Source: Bettongia penicillata ogilbyi (Eukaryota > Chordata > Mammalia > Diprotodontia > Potoroidae). From it: a stretch of DNA of 64,000 bases. The DNA lies in assembly GCA_023548195.1 (NCBI GenBank), contig JAJHZJ010000061.1:2458771-2522770 (forward strand), written 5' to 3'. The notes under the pieces are model-generated. The model did no database searches. It was not told where the DNA came from and was given only the letters and a program-made list of their open reading frames with translations. Position numbers and translations under genes: made by a program. Of this stretch, positions 43,886 through 56,034 are shown one piece after another. Position 1 is the first letter of the stretch. Each line of letters begins with the position of its first letter.

Positions 43886-45629
43886 AAAGGAGGAATATGT
43901 AATAAGAGTGGAAAGGTAGATTGTCTCTTCTGCTATCTCTGAACTTCTATAAAAGTCCACAACACAAAGCAGGAGTGATCACGGGTTCTTGAAAGCTATG
44001 TTAATGAAGTATACATGATGGGTCCAACCTAAGCTAGAAATAAATCAGTAAACATTTATTAAATGCCAGCTGCATGCCAGATCTCTTCCTACTTCCATTA
44101 GCTTTTCACGCATGAGGTTCATCTCTCAATATAATTTTTCTCCTTTCCCTGTGTTATCCGGAAACAAACCCCTAGAATGGGTTAAACAAGAGATTTTGTG
44201 CCTATGTCCAAAGAACAACCTAAATTTAAGAGGCTTATCACCAGAAGGATGATAAAGTTTTTTAAAATTTCATACATCAACTCATAAATACTACTACTGA
44301 CTAAGCTATGAAAGGATCTTGATTTGAATCCATGAAGTGAATATCCACAATAGCATCATAAATGTAATAAAACACCAAGGAAAGCTACCCTGGATACACA
44401 ACTTGAAGGAGATTTAGAAGATTTTTGCAAGTAGTAACAAAGGAAGTATGAAAATCTAGGACTTAAAGGTTGCTTTCTATTGCCACAGTGTCCATTCTTA
44501 CATCATCTTTCTTATTTTGATAAATTTGTACACAGAGAATCACAAATGTACATGAAGGCTAAGGTATGAAGTGAAGCACCAATCTTCCATTTACTGATAA
44601 TTATGCTTTTTGTTCTTCTTTTGGAAAAACCAAAGAACAAATACAATTTTTCTTTCAACTTCTTCAATTAAAAAAATTTATCTGGGCTACTTTTCTAACG
44701 TGGCATTATAACCATTAAAACATTTATACATGCTCCAATTAGAAGAGTTTCTTGCAATCCTGCAAATGATGTAGAAAGGAATGTGTGTACATATGTCTGT
44801 GTTCTTTATAAGTTAAAAGGACTGATCTGATATTCTTCATGAAATAAATCTAGCTTTTATCTCTCAGAAAACTGACAGAATTTAACGTGATTTTTCAACT
44901 TAAAAAAAAACCTAATGACAAAAAATATCTAATTATAAAAGCAAAAATAGTAAAGCTATTTCATTTCATTCAAAATCATAAATACCTTAAATTGAAGCTC
45001 CTAAGCACTTTATGTAGGAGAAATACATATGGCATAAATAAAAACATTGGGAGAATGAGTAAAGAGGCAGAACAGCAAAGGTAGAAACAAACAGGAAGGA
45101 AAAAGTTATGTTGTAACTAAATAGAGCTAGCAACACCTCCTTTTGTTTCCTATGGCTAAAGAGAACTTTTTAGGATCTCTTCCTTACATGAGTGAGTAAT
45201 ACAAAGCCCATGGCTTGATGACGGCAAGGAACAATGCCCATGCCTTCTAATCAAACAGAAGGAAAATACATTTTAAAATCGCAATCAGGGACTAGAAGAA
45301 GTCTTCATTGACAATTTCAATTTTTTAAGAGAAAATAAGTTTACTTTTCCTATTACATGGTACTTTCTGGAAATACCTTAGAAAAAGATGAACTCTTTCA
45401 GATTATTATATTGTTATTTCACTTTTCTCTTATAGCCTAAATAAATACACATATCAGAGTTCCTAAACATCACAGAATAATGTAGTAATTTGAGTAAATT
45501 TGGATTATGACACACATATTTCCCTTCAAGGAGGTCAGTTCTGTGGAACTTAGTTGATAAGGTTTGCCATATATATAAAATGTAGTAAGACAGCAGCTAA
45601 AATCAACAAACAGTCATACTGGATGTTAT
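43886..45629. other. Intron-like sequence, no gene seen
   Basis: A short antisense L2 tail at 44045-44085 (AGTAAACATTTATTAAATGCC); otherwise AT-rich and unassigned. Confidence 0.5.
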
Positions 45630-46360
45630 ACATATAATGCCTTAAGATTTGTAAAGTGTTTTACATATACATTCTCAATGGTCCTCACAATAACCCTTTT
45701 AGGTGTTGTCTTCATTTTACCCAGGAAGAAAACAAAGCTAAAAGCAAGTCACTGACTAGATACAATTAGTTAGTAAGGCATGACTGACGTCAGTCAGGCT
45801 TCCAGTGTAGCACTCCAACCACTTTGCCAACAAGTTATCTGAATAAAAGGCTCAAAGGATTTTGACCTAGAAGGAACTTTAGATATCATTAAGTAATAGG
45901 CTTATAGAATGGCAAGGCTGGAAGGTGTATCAAACATAATCCAGTTCAATATCTTTATTTTATGGATGAGATATGTAAAGCCACTTGCACAAGGTCACAT
46001 GAGGAGTAATTCATAGAATCAGAATTTCAGATCTTTTGACTCTAAATTTCACAAATATTATACCCTTTCGTGACTGTATTGCTTTATGACATGATCAATT
46101 ACCCATAATCACATCTGTGTGTATAATGACATTTTATCCATATGACACTTCAAAGCTTACAAAGTGCTTTCTTTCCATATAAACTATCTAAACTGATCTT
46201 CACAACAATCTCGTGGGCTTGGGTATGACAAATTCTATTCAAAGAATAGACAAGGAATACAAAGACAAGAGAGGGTAAATAATTTATGGCCCACACAGCT
46301 AATGAATCAAGTAATTACACAGCTAAGTAATCAACTGATTACCAATCAACACCAGGGCTT
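45630..46360 (-). repeat. Cluster of three MIR-like SINE remnants
   Basis: 45630-45830, 45880-46070 and 46130-46360 each show antisense MIR order: a fragment like CCTCACAATAACCC, a GCAAGTCAC/CAAGGTCACAT segment, and a terminal ACTCCAACCACTTTGCCA-like end. All are strongly decayed. Confidence 0.5.
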
Positions 46361-47104
46361 CAAATAAAAAATTAAGACATGAGAGAAGATGGCAGAATAA
46401 GAACTAAGTCACTCTCATCCTCCTTTATCGACCTCTGAAAGCCCAGAAAATATCACCCCAAGAAAAACCCTAGAATAGCTGAGCCAGCAGAAAGATGGGG
46501 TGAAGCAGTCTTGTAGCCCAGGAAGTTTGGGGGTTTAATGAGAAAGGCCCCTCTTGTTCTGGGAGAAAGGGAGCAGTAGAGGACAGGAAGCATCTCAGCA
46601 AGCCAGTCAAAAGCCACATTTCAGCAAACCAGGGGGAGATCTGGGGCCACAGGGTAGTGGCACATGAAGTATGCACACCAGACACCCCCCCCCTCAGCAA
46701 AGGCAAGGGAACTGGTAGACACCAGTTCAGAATACCACCAGGAGCAGTGGCATTCTCCAGCTGCCAAATCTCCTGGTGCTTCAGTACAACTCCAGGAGGC
46801 ACAGCTCCAGACTGGCAGACATCCTCCTTCAGCCAAACATCAGAGTGCAAGGCTCAGTGAGCTGGCAACTCCCAGGGGTCAGACTCCTTACTTCCACTTC
46901 AAGCTTCAGTGTTGCTGACCCCAGCTCAGTACCACGTATGCTACCAGATCCCTACAGCCTCCAGCTCCCAGGACCTGAGGCTCTAGCACACAAAGCCCCT
47001 TAGGGACCAGGTCACTGGTCCCCAGTACAAGAAGCTTGGGTCAGTGTACCCTGTGCTCCAACAGGAGAGCTCAATTCTAAAAGCCAGGAATTAGGCAAAC
47101 ACCA

Positions 47105-48130
47105 TGAGCAAAAAGCAGAAATGAACAATGACCACAGATTCTTATTATGGGGAGAGGAAACATCAAAGTACAAATTCAGAAGACAACAACACTTGTCAAT
47201 ATACCCACATCCAAAACCTCAAAAGGGAATATGAACTGGTGCCAAGTCCAAAATGTCTTCTTGGAAGAACTCAAGAAGGATTTTAAAAGTCAAATAAGAG
47301 AGGTAGGAAAAAAAATTAGGAAAAGAAATGAGAGATATGCTAGAGAGAGTCAATAGCTAGGAAAAGGAAGTATAAAAATTGATTGTAGAAAATAAGTCCT
47401 TAAAAAGAAGAACTGGGCAAATGGAGAAGGAGCACAAAAATTCACTGAAAAGAAGAACTCTTTAAAAAGTAAAATGGGCCAAATGGAAAAGAAGGCACAA
47501 AATCTAATAGAAAAAAACAATTTGTTAGAAATTAGAATTGGGCAAATAGAATTTAATGACTCCATGAAAAATTAAAAATCAGTCAAAGAGAGACAGGAGA
47601 ATGAAAAAATAGAAGAAAATGTAAAATATCTGATTGGTAAAACCAGTAACCTGGAAGACAGATACAAGAAAAAGAATTTTAAAAAAATCACTGGTCTACC
47701 TGAAAACCATTATTAAAAAGAGCTTGGACAGCATTTTTCAGGAAATCAGGTAAAAATGCCCCGAGGTCCTAGAACCAGAAGCTAAAATAGTCATCAAAAG
47801 AATCCACCAATTACCGCAAACTTAGCCAAATTTCAAAACTACCAAGTCAAAGAGAGAATACCGCAAGCAGTCAGAAAGAAGCAATTTAAATATTATGGCA
47901 CCACAGTCAGGATTACTCAGGACCTTGCAGCTTCTACATTAAAAGACTGAAGGGTGTGGAATATAGTATTCTGTAAGGCAAAAGAGCTTGGATTACAACC
48001 AAGAATCAACTCCCCAGTGCAACTGAGTGTAATCTTTCAGAGAAGGAGATAGACATTCAATGAAATACAGAACTTCCAAACTTTCCTGATGAAAAGACCA
48101 GAGCTCAATAGAAAATTTGATCTTTAAATA
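47105..48130 (+). pseudogene. Decayed ORF1 (L1-3)
   Basis: Retains WCQVQNVFLEELKKDFKSQI (47232) and DNA matching the DLENRSRR, ERIH and CTD blocks of the intact ORF1 at 9247-10344 (for example GGATTACTCAGGACCTTGC at 47912). Many stops and indels. Confidence 0.75.
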
Positions 48131-48259
48131 CCAGACTCGAGAGAGGCATAAAAAGGGAAACAAGAAAGAAAAAAACCTAACATGTTACTAGTAATGGAAG
48201 ATGACACTTGTAACTCTTGAGAACTGGACTGCTATTATGCCATTTAAAAAGGTTATTCA

Positions 48260-48862
48260 AAATTGTGGTATATGAATGTAATGGAATCCTATTGTACTAT
48301 AAGAAATGATGAACAGGAAGCCTTCAGAGAGGTATGAAAGACTTATATGAACTGAAGCTGAGTGAAAGGAGCAGAACCAGGAGAACTTTGTACACAGCAG
48401 CAACCACAGTTTGTGAGGAATTTTTCTGGTAAACTTAGTACTTCACTGCAATGCAAGGACTTAAAAAATTCCCAATGGCCTCAAGACAAAATGCCTTCCA
48501 CATCCATGTGAAAGAACTATGGAATTTGATTGAAGAATGAAGCAGACCATTATTTTTTCTTGTATTATGTTTTGTTTTATGATTTCTCCCATTCATTTTA
48601 ATTCTTCTATGCAACATGACTAAGGTGAAAATGTATTTAATAGGAATGTAGGTGTAGAATTTATATAAAATTGTATGCCATCTCAGGGAGGGAGTGGAGG
48701 GAGAGGGGAAGGAAGAGGAAGGAAGGGAAAAAAAATCTAAGGTATATGGAAATGATTGTAGAAAACTGAATACAAATAAAATAATTTAATTTAAAAAATA
48801 AAAATAAAAAAAAGAGGGAACAAGAGGGAGTCCATGGTAAAAATAAAATTAAATAAAATAAT
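48260..48862 (+). mobile_element. 5'-truncated L1 nested in L1-3
   Basis: Begins in the last coding bases of ORF2 (AAATTGTGGTATATGAATG) and ends in an AAATAAAATTAAATAAAAT tail. AAAAAGGTTATTCA (48246-48259) and AAAAAGGGTATTCA (48863-48876) flank it with one mismatch. L1-3 spacer text resumes directly afterwards. Confidence 0.85.
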
Positions 48863-49338
48863 AAAAAGGGTATTCATAGACGGAAGGCATGGGTATAAGT
48901 TAACTTTGATATGACGATAAAAATCTAACTAAGTGGTGAAAAGGAATTGTACTGGGAGAAGAGGAAAGGAGGCAGGCAAAGGTAAATTATATCACATGAA
49001 AAGAGACAAAAAGCTATTATAGTAGAGGGAATGAAGGGAGGGAGATGAGCATTATTTGAACCTTATTCATCAAATTTAGCTCAAAGAGGGAATAACATAA
49101 TCAATTAGGTATAGAAATCTAACTCACCCTATATGAAGTAGGAGGGAAAGGAGAAAGAAAACGGAGGGGGTGGACAGAAAGGAGGGAAGAAGTAGTACAG
49201 TAAAGGAGTAAGAAAAGGGAGGGGGCTGATAGAAGGGAGAGAAGACTGAGGGAGGTGGTGGTTGAAAGCAAAACACTAGTGAGGAGGGAAAGGAAGAAAG
49301 AAGAGAGAAAAGCATGAACAGGGTTGGGAGGATAGGAT

Positions 49339-49920
49339 GGGAAACAGATAGTAATCGTAACTGTGAATGTGAATAGGATGAATTCTCCTATAAAATGGAA
49401 GCAGACAGCAGAGTGGATTAAGAACCATGATCTTACAATATTTTGTTTACAAGAAATACATTTGAAGCAGAAGGATACACAGAGAATAAAGGTAAAAGGC
49501 TGGAGCAGAATATATTATCCTTCAGATGAAGTTAAAAAAAAAAAAGCAGAGGTAGCAACCCTGCTCTCAGACAAAGCAAAAGCATATAAAATAGATCTAA
49601 TTAAAAGAAATAAGGAAGGAAACTACACTCTGCTAAAAGATACCACAGATAAAACTGTGCCTTTGAATCAGCCCTATCACTTCTAGGTCTGTATATCCCA
49701 AAGAGATCATGAGAACAGGAAAAGGACTCACATGTATAAAAATATTTATAGCAGCTCTTTCTGTGGTGGCAAAGAAATGGAAATTGAGGGGATGTCCATC
49801 AATTGGGGAAAGGTTGAACAAATTTTGGTATGTGAATATAATGGAATACTATTGTGCCGTAAGAAATGATGAACAGGTAGACTTCAGAAAAACTTGGAAA
49901 GACATAAATTCATGCTGAGT
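49339..49920 (+). pseudogene. L1-3 ORF2: endonuclease N-terminus fused by deletion to C-terminus
   Basis: NRMNSPIKWKQTAEWIKNHD (49372) and CLQEIHLKQKDTQRIK are typical of the L1 endonuclease start. Near 49660 the text switches to ESALSLLGLYIPKEI-type C-terminal coding sequence (GAATCAGCCCTATCACTTC). Confidence 0.75.
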
Positions 49921-50489
49921 GAAATGAGCAGGACCAGGAGAACATTGTATACAGTAACATTCACATTGTGTGATGACTGACCTTGATAGTTCTTCTCAGC
50001 AAAGCAAGTATCTAAGACAACTCCAAAAAAACTCATGATGGAAAATGCCATTCACATCCAGAGAAAGAACTCTGGAGTCTGAATGCAGATGGAAGTAGAC
50101 TATTTGCTCTCCTTTTGTTGTTTTGTTTTGTTTCTTCTTTCTCATGGTTCCTCCTATTAGTTCTAATTTTTCTTTATATCATGACTAATGTGAAAATATG
50201 TTGAATATGAATTTAGAACTACAGTCTATATCAGACTGCATGCCATCTTGGGGAGGGGGTAGGAGAGAATGGGGGAGAAAATTCATAACTAAAAATCTTA
50301 TGGAAGCAAACCTCAAAAACTGAAAATAAATTGATTACATAAAAAATAAAAATGCAAAAACAAAAAATATAGAAATAAACCTGAAATGCATCACAATAAA
50401 AAAATTGGACATGACACAAGGCAAGGGCAAAGTAAAAAAGAATGAAAAAAATACCCTCTAACCAAAATTGTGCCTGTTTTGATTGTCGC

Positions 50490-50560
50490 CAAAGAACTTG
50501 TGTTTGTCCTTCGTTCTCGAAGAGGACCAAAGCATAAGGCAAAGGAAAGCAAGCCTCTGT
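50490..50560 (-). repeat. Fragment carrying the RTE-like LINE/SINE 3' tail
   Basis: TTTGTCCTTCGTTCTCGAAG, then AGGACCAAAG, is the same tail (antisense) as at 33950 and 62258. Confidence 0.6.
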
Positions 50561-51189
50561 GCTCCCAATGACACTTTCACAGTTTTCCTTGTAATAAAAA
50601 TCTTGATTTTATTTTTTTGAAAGAAAAAAAATAAATGGATGTACCTTTTATTACAGCAAGATCTGGTAACAGATGGTGAAATGAAGGATAATGGGCATAT
50701 GCTTGGCTTGAACTCCACTGACTGGGAGGTATATTTCAAAACGAAGTCTTAAAATCTATTCCAGAATTTTTCTTTTCTTAGGGGTGAGGGTTATTAAGAC
50801 TTACTAAAAGGACTCAATAAATTCAAGAACCATTCCAAAGAAAAGGTGTAAATTATCCCTGGCATCACATAATGATATTCATCAGAGAAAATACTTAACT
50901 TTGAGGCTGAATTTCTGTGGAGGTGTGCCAAGTCTCTATATCTGACACAATTCTTTAGCTCTTCTACATAGAAACATAAACTTTCCTCAAGATAAAGGAC
51001 TTTTCTAGAGTACTAGATTTCATTTTAAATATCCTTTGAAAATAAAAACTTTGAAGACAAGTAATTTCCAGAAGGATGACTATAAAATCCCTATGTTTTG
51101 TTCACAATGAGGTAGATAAGGTGGTAGAATTATCAGGCCCAAAATTTTCCCTTAAAAATTGAAATGAACCAGTGCATCAGTGCATGTAT

Positions 51190-51249
<60 letters not shown>

Positions 51250-52030
51250 CTCTCCTGCAGTGCCAGACCATCTCATTCTAGCTTGTATCTTTTCTCTGTA
51301 TTGACTAAAACAAACTATATTTTAGATCCGAAGAAATCCAATTTTGCTCAAACTTCTTGAAAACGTGAATACACATGCTTGGCATTCTGAAATTAAGCAA
51401 CATTTATTTTTGAGAAGGAACAAATATAAGATGGCAAAAACAACTTCTGAGGTAATTTCAACTCTGAGATTCTATGCTAAGGATACTGAAGAAGACAAAA
51501 TGTTCTAGGCCTCAAAATTTTATTTCACTTTTCTATATCTTGTGGAAAACATTTATTTTATGCATGCTTCATGGACAAAAAATATGAATATAGATTGTCT
51601 AAGGAATATATAATTAGCACTTTGAGGCAGGAAACCATAAAAGGGAGGGGGTGTCACAACGTCTGTGATTTCATTGCTGAAGGGAACTCCTGTTGAAAAA
51701 TTTGCCTCAAATGATGCTGATCAGCAATTGTTCTGCAACATATACTTTGAGGGACATAGAAAGGTTATATTACTTGACCAGGGACACAGAGCTATATGTG
51801 TCAGAAGGTGAACTTTAAACAAAATCCTCCTGACTCTAAAATCAGGACTCAATTTTTAAAAATTTAATAGTCAAACAAATAATATATATGGAATAAAACT
51901 GGTTTCCACAATTTACATAAAAATAAAAACCTTATATACAATGTATGTAATAACTCTGCCCTTCTACCCGTATAGATTATGTGTACAAAACTGCTTGTAG
52001 TAAAGAGTTAATGCATGAAATGAAAAATCA
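50561..52030. other. Mostly unassigned intron-like sequence
   Basis: Contains the CA repeat below and a MIR-like patch at 51740-51850 (GGTTATATTACTTGACCAGG). No exon seen. Confidence 0.5.
51193..51247. repeat. (CA)27 microsatellite
   Basis: 55 bp of uninterrupted CA, the longest in the window; likely polymorphic. Confidence 0.95.
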
Positions 52031-52034
52031 CAGA

Positions 52035-52500
52035 ATCAGAAAATCTCAAAATTTAAAGGGACCTGAGAGGTTATATTTAGTTCAACCAACAGTTGAACAC
52101 AAGAGTAGTAACCAACTCAAACAGAAACACCTGTACTTAAGGATCCTTGTAGTTTGCAAATTAACTTTAAAAATCACAAATAGCATTATATTTCATTGTT
52201 AACATTGCTTTTGTTAAATATTTCCCAATTATACTTTAGTATAATTCCTTTAGTCTAGTTCCCTTGCAGTGGTGGGCCACATGTCTGACACTTCTGCCTT
52301 ACCACCCATCTCCTACAGGGAATCATCCAGCCTATGGTTAAAGATCTACAGTGAAGGGGAATCTTAAGGTAGCCCAGTATACTTGTAGATAAACTCTCAA
52401 AAGTTTTCTTTATATAAAACCTAAATTTGCCTCTTTACACATCCTATGTTTTGTTCTTAGTTCTGTCCTACAAAGCCAAGAAATAGAATAATGCTTCTTT
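52035..52500 (-). repeat. CR1/L3-type LINE 3' fragment
   Basis: CACAGAATCAGAAAATCTCA, a GGGACCTGAGAGGTTATAT block, then TGCCTCTTTACACATCC and TAGTTCTGTCCTACAAAGCC resemble CR1/L3 3' sequence read antisense. Confidence 0.5.
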
Positions 52501-52679
52501 AATTTAATAATGTTTCAAAAATATGGATCACTTACTTGTGACTGAATCAACTAAAAAGCATTTATTAAGCATATATTATATATGTGCTAGATACTGTATA
52601 AGGCAAAAAGGATATAAAAATCTAGGCCAGTGTTCTATCAACTGTACCACCTGGCTTCCTCAGTTCTCACTTTGATTAC

Positions 52680-53020
52680 TATGAGATCTTCCTAAATGGT
52701 TGTTTCTTCAAGTATATTCACTTTCCATTCCATTCTATATATAGCTGCCAATCTGATATTCTGAGAGTTAAGTGATCTTAATGCTCCCAAGTTGCCTCTA
52801 GGATAAAATGCAACTCAAGCATGTTTAAAGCCCTTCACAATCTGACTCCACCCTACTTTTCCAGCTTTACTGAACACTACTCCTCTTAAGATAATTCAAC
52901 CTTCTACCCATGCAGGCCTATTTTGATATGCCTTGTACTTATCATTGACAGCTGTAACCCATGCCTATAAGGCATACCTTCCACCACATCTCCTTCCCTC
53001 AGAATCCCTAGCTTCTTTCC
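52680..53020 (+). repeat. L2-clade LINE fragment
   Basis: GCTGCCAATCTGATATTCTG, AAGCCCTTCACAATCTGACT and CACATCTCCTTCCCTCAGAA match L2 3' coding text. A decayed antisense SINE head lies just before it (52620-52660). Confidence 0.6.
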
Positions 53021-53026
53021 AGCGAC

Positions 53027-54900
53027 AGTCGTTCAGTCAATGGACCTTTATCAAGTGCCTATTATGTACTGGGTACTACACTATGTGCTGGGGATACCAA
53101 GAAAGGCAAAAGACATTTAATTTAAGACAATTTAACAAGTTAAACAACATGTAAACCAGTATGTATAAACAAGCTACACAGTGGTGAAACAGGAAATTAA
53201 CAATACATAGAGGTCACTATATTTAAAGGTGATTGGGAATAGACTTCAGGAGACAGAGATGAGGAGGGAGAATATTCCAGGAATAGGACTGAGCCAAGAA
53301 ATGGAATATCTCTTGTGAGGAGTAGCAAGGTCAGTTTCAATTGAGAAATGTGGGCATCTTTGTAGGCAGGAGTGAAGCTGCCTGTAGATAGGGAGAGATT
53401 TAAGGTAAGTGAGAGTGTGGGAGTGACAGAAGGGGTGATCTGCTGAAAAAGACAGGACAGAATCAGTTCATTAGAACAGATTGCCTTGACAATTAGAAGG
53501 GCCACCTCTTTGTGTTAGATAAGGGTTGAAAGGGGAGATAGCAGTAGAGGAAATCTGGATATGAAATAAAAAAGGGAGACGATGACACTTAGAGAATGAT
53601 CTCAATTTTTTTTCAGTAGTATGAGGCATGGTTCTCAAGTAAGAAGGTGGGGTGAGGGGTAGAGATAGGATATTTGAATGATGAAAAAGGTCTGAAAGAC
53701 TTGCTATGGTGAGTGGGAAAGCCAGTTAACAGGGGAAACATAAATGTATTGCTTAGCAGAAGGGAGGCTCCAGATGAGGTCATGTAACGTAATTCTGTAG
53801 TGGACCTACTCAGAACAGTTGTGTGATTTTCTCTACCTTGGTAAGCAGCATGTGCGTAACAGCAAGGGCAGTGGATGGTGGGAGCGATCAAAACATAAGG
53901 TGAAAAATGGCAAGATCATCTGTACGTTAAGGGGGTAAGGGACTCAAGAGAACTGTCTAAAGTTGAATTACTTCACAAGGCGTCAAGATGGTGGAAGCAG
54001 GACAGTGTAGCTAGTACATGGTTAATGGAATGAGAAAGAACCAAAGGGTCAAAGGATTGGAAGTTATGGTGTGAATGTAGAGTGAAGTTTGGGAAGAGGC
54101 GGCAAAGGAGAGAGGTAGAAAGCAAACAGAATGATCTGATGAGGAGATTTTGGAATTCTTGAACACAGCAGTGGTAACTTTGTGGGTGATGGTAAGATTT
54201 CTGTGTATGACCATCTTAAAAAGACGTGGTTGAGATGTGGTAGAGGAATAGGTCATAGGAAGTGAGTAAGTTGAGGGACATGGAGGTTAGGATGTTTGAG
54301 GGAGTACTGACAGTTATTTTTAAGTCTTCTAGTCTGAGGACAGGAGTTGGGGTACAGAAAGATTATGAACAAGGTACTGAGTTCACTGAGCAAGAAAGGG
54401 GAATATCCTAGAGGTCTGCAGACAACAGCTATCAGAATTTTGATTGAGTACGTGGATTGCATGAAACTCAAAGTTAAGATTACTGAGTGATGGTGGTAAA
54501 GGGAGAACTGGAGGCAATGGGGAGCAGAAAGTATCCCAACTCCCCCACCTTGATCACTGAGTCAGAAGGAATGAGATTACATTCAGCTAATGCTTAGAAG
54601 AGTGGCCAGCAAAGATGTATCATCAGGGGAGTCAGGTGTCAATGAGAGCCAGAAGGTGAAAAGATTGGGAGAGAAAAAAAGATGAAATCAAGTTTGTTAC
54701 AAGCATTCCAAAGGGCACAGTTGAAGGGGTAGGACACTGAAAGGGACATGAGTTAAGGGGAATGGGGTTTGAATGATGGCTTATGGGATTCAGGATCACT
54801 GGGATGAAGAGGGTATGACCAGGAAGAGTATGCTAATCATGAAGAGAAAATTTTAGAAAGATGTCAATGTCAATTAGTTTATTATGCCATTATGATGGAT
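53027..54900 (-). mobile_element. Long antisense LINE-like repeat with L2-type end
   Basis: The left end has the antisense L2 terminal blocks (TATCAAGTGCCTATTATGTA, AATATTCCAGGAATAGG). The remaining 1.5 kb is G/A-rich, with minus-strand frames that are short and broken. The internal class was not identified with confidence. Confidence 0.45.
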
Positions 54901-55199
54901 TACTTTCAGGCTTGAGCTTTTCAGAGCCAGAACAAGAACTTGGATCAGAAGGAATGGAGATAACTTTCCTTCTCGGAATGCAAGAGATGAAGCTAGAAAC
55001 TTGATAGAATGGATGTCCTTTCATCTCATCTCACCTCATCTCAGTAGCAGAAGACTAGCAGGATGAACTGGCACTTCTATTGCCAGATGAAACTGAAGGC
55101 CAAGCAGGAGATGCTGAGGACTGGAATGGGTCCCTCTCCCCTCACCATAGCACCAGAAGACTGTCAAGAGAAGCTAGAAGTCAGGCAGGAGGTGCTTAA
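54901..55199. other. Unassigned; small internal repetition
   Basis: Two related segments, AGCAGAAGACTAGCAGGATG and ACCAGAAGACTGTCAAGAGA, each followed by a GCAGGAG(A/G)TGCT block. Confidence 0.4.
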
Positions 55200-56034
55200 G
55201 GTACAGTCATGATGGTTAGGCATCTTTCTCTCCTCTTCTCACAGCCACATATTTTTATACTAGGCTCATATAAATTCTAGTTTTTCCAGAATTACATAAA
55301 CTATTTTGAACTGGGATTTGTGTTTCTATCTCTAGTGTCCAGCACTGTATCTGGCATATACAGATGCTTCACAAAGGTTTATTTAATGGATCTTTGATTT
55401 TGCTGTGCACGTGGACTGAGATTCAGTTATTACGGTTATCATCATTAATATTATGATAAACTTGTCTATTTTGGTCTAGGAATTATCACCCTCCCATTCA
55501 TCTATATTCTTAATCCTCATACTAGCTTCTATTTGTTACTCCACTCATCCCACATATTCATTCAGTTGCCAAACCTTGATGTCTTCTTTTCTATCAGTCT
55601 CCTTCTCATTACTGATCCAGCAACCTCCATATTAGGGCATTGTTACCTCTTCCCTGGAATACTATAATCACTATCTTCCACAAAGCTGCCTGAGTGATTT
55701 CCCTTAAGTGATGTCTGACCATGTCATTCCCCCATTTGAAAAATTTTAGTGGTTGCTTAGGCTAAAGGAAAAATTTCTCTATTTGACTTTAAAACTCCTT
55801 CACAATCTGGGCCAAACATGGCCTTTCCAAACTCCTTATTTGCCTCTCTGCCTTCTACAATACTGTCACATTGGTCATCTTGCTCTTCTTCACAATTGGT
55901 TCCATTTTGCTGCTCCTGCACATCTTTTATCTCCATGTCTCTGTACTTACTCTATGCCTGGAGTGTGTTCTCTTGTCTAGCTGAATCTCTTAATTTTAAG
56001 TCTTAGCCCAGTAATCACCTTCAAAAGCAAGCCT
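55200..56034 (+). repeat. L2-clade LINE fragments, interrupted by ORF1-only copy E
   Basis: 55300-55400 is a terminal-type end (CCAGCACTGTATCTGGCATA). 55480-56034 holds 3' coding text (GATGTCTGACCATGTCATTC, CCTTCACAATCTGGGCC). It stops where copy E begins. Confidence 0.55.

Larger units (their letters stand above)
46375..50350 (+). mobile_element. L1 LINE (L1-3), internally deleted, with nested L1
   Basis: The 5' UTR starts near AGAAGATGGCAGAATAAG. A decayed ORF1 follows (47105-48130), then the spacer. That is interrupted at 48260-48862 and continues to an endonuclease piece (49339-49660). The sequence then jumps directly to the ORF2 C-terminus (from about 49660), removing the whole reverse transcriptase. 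A normal L1 3' UTR ends near 50350. Confidence 0.82.

Noticed and set aside
51193..51247. Regular repeat suggesting an array system
   Set aside because: A plain CA dinucleotide microsatellite with no spacers; the DNA is eukaryotic.
53197..54471. Several 70-100 codon minus-strand frames
   Set aside because: They lie in a decayed LINE-like repeat, in different frames, with no shared domain.
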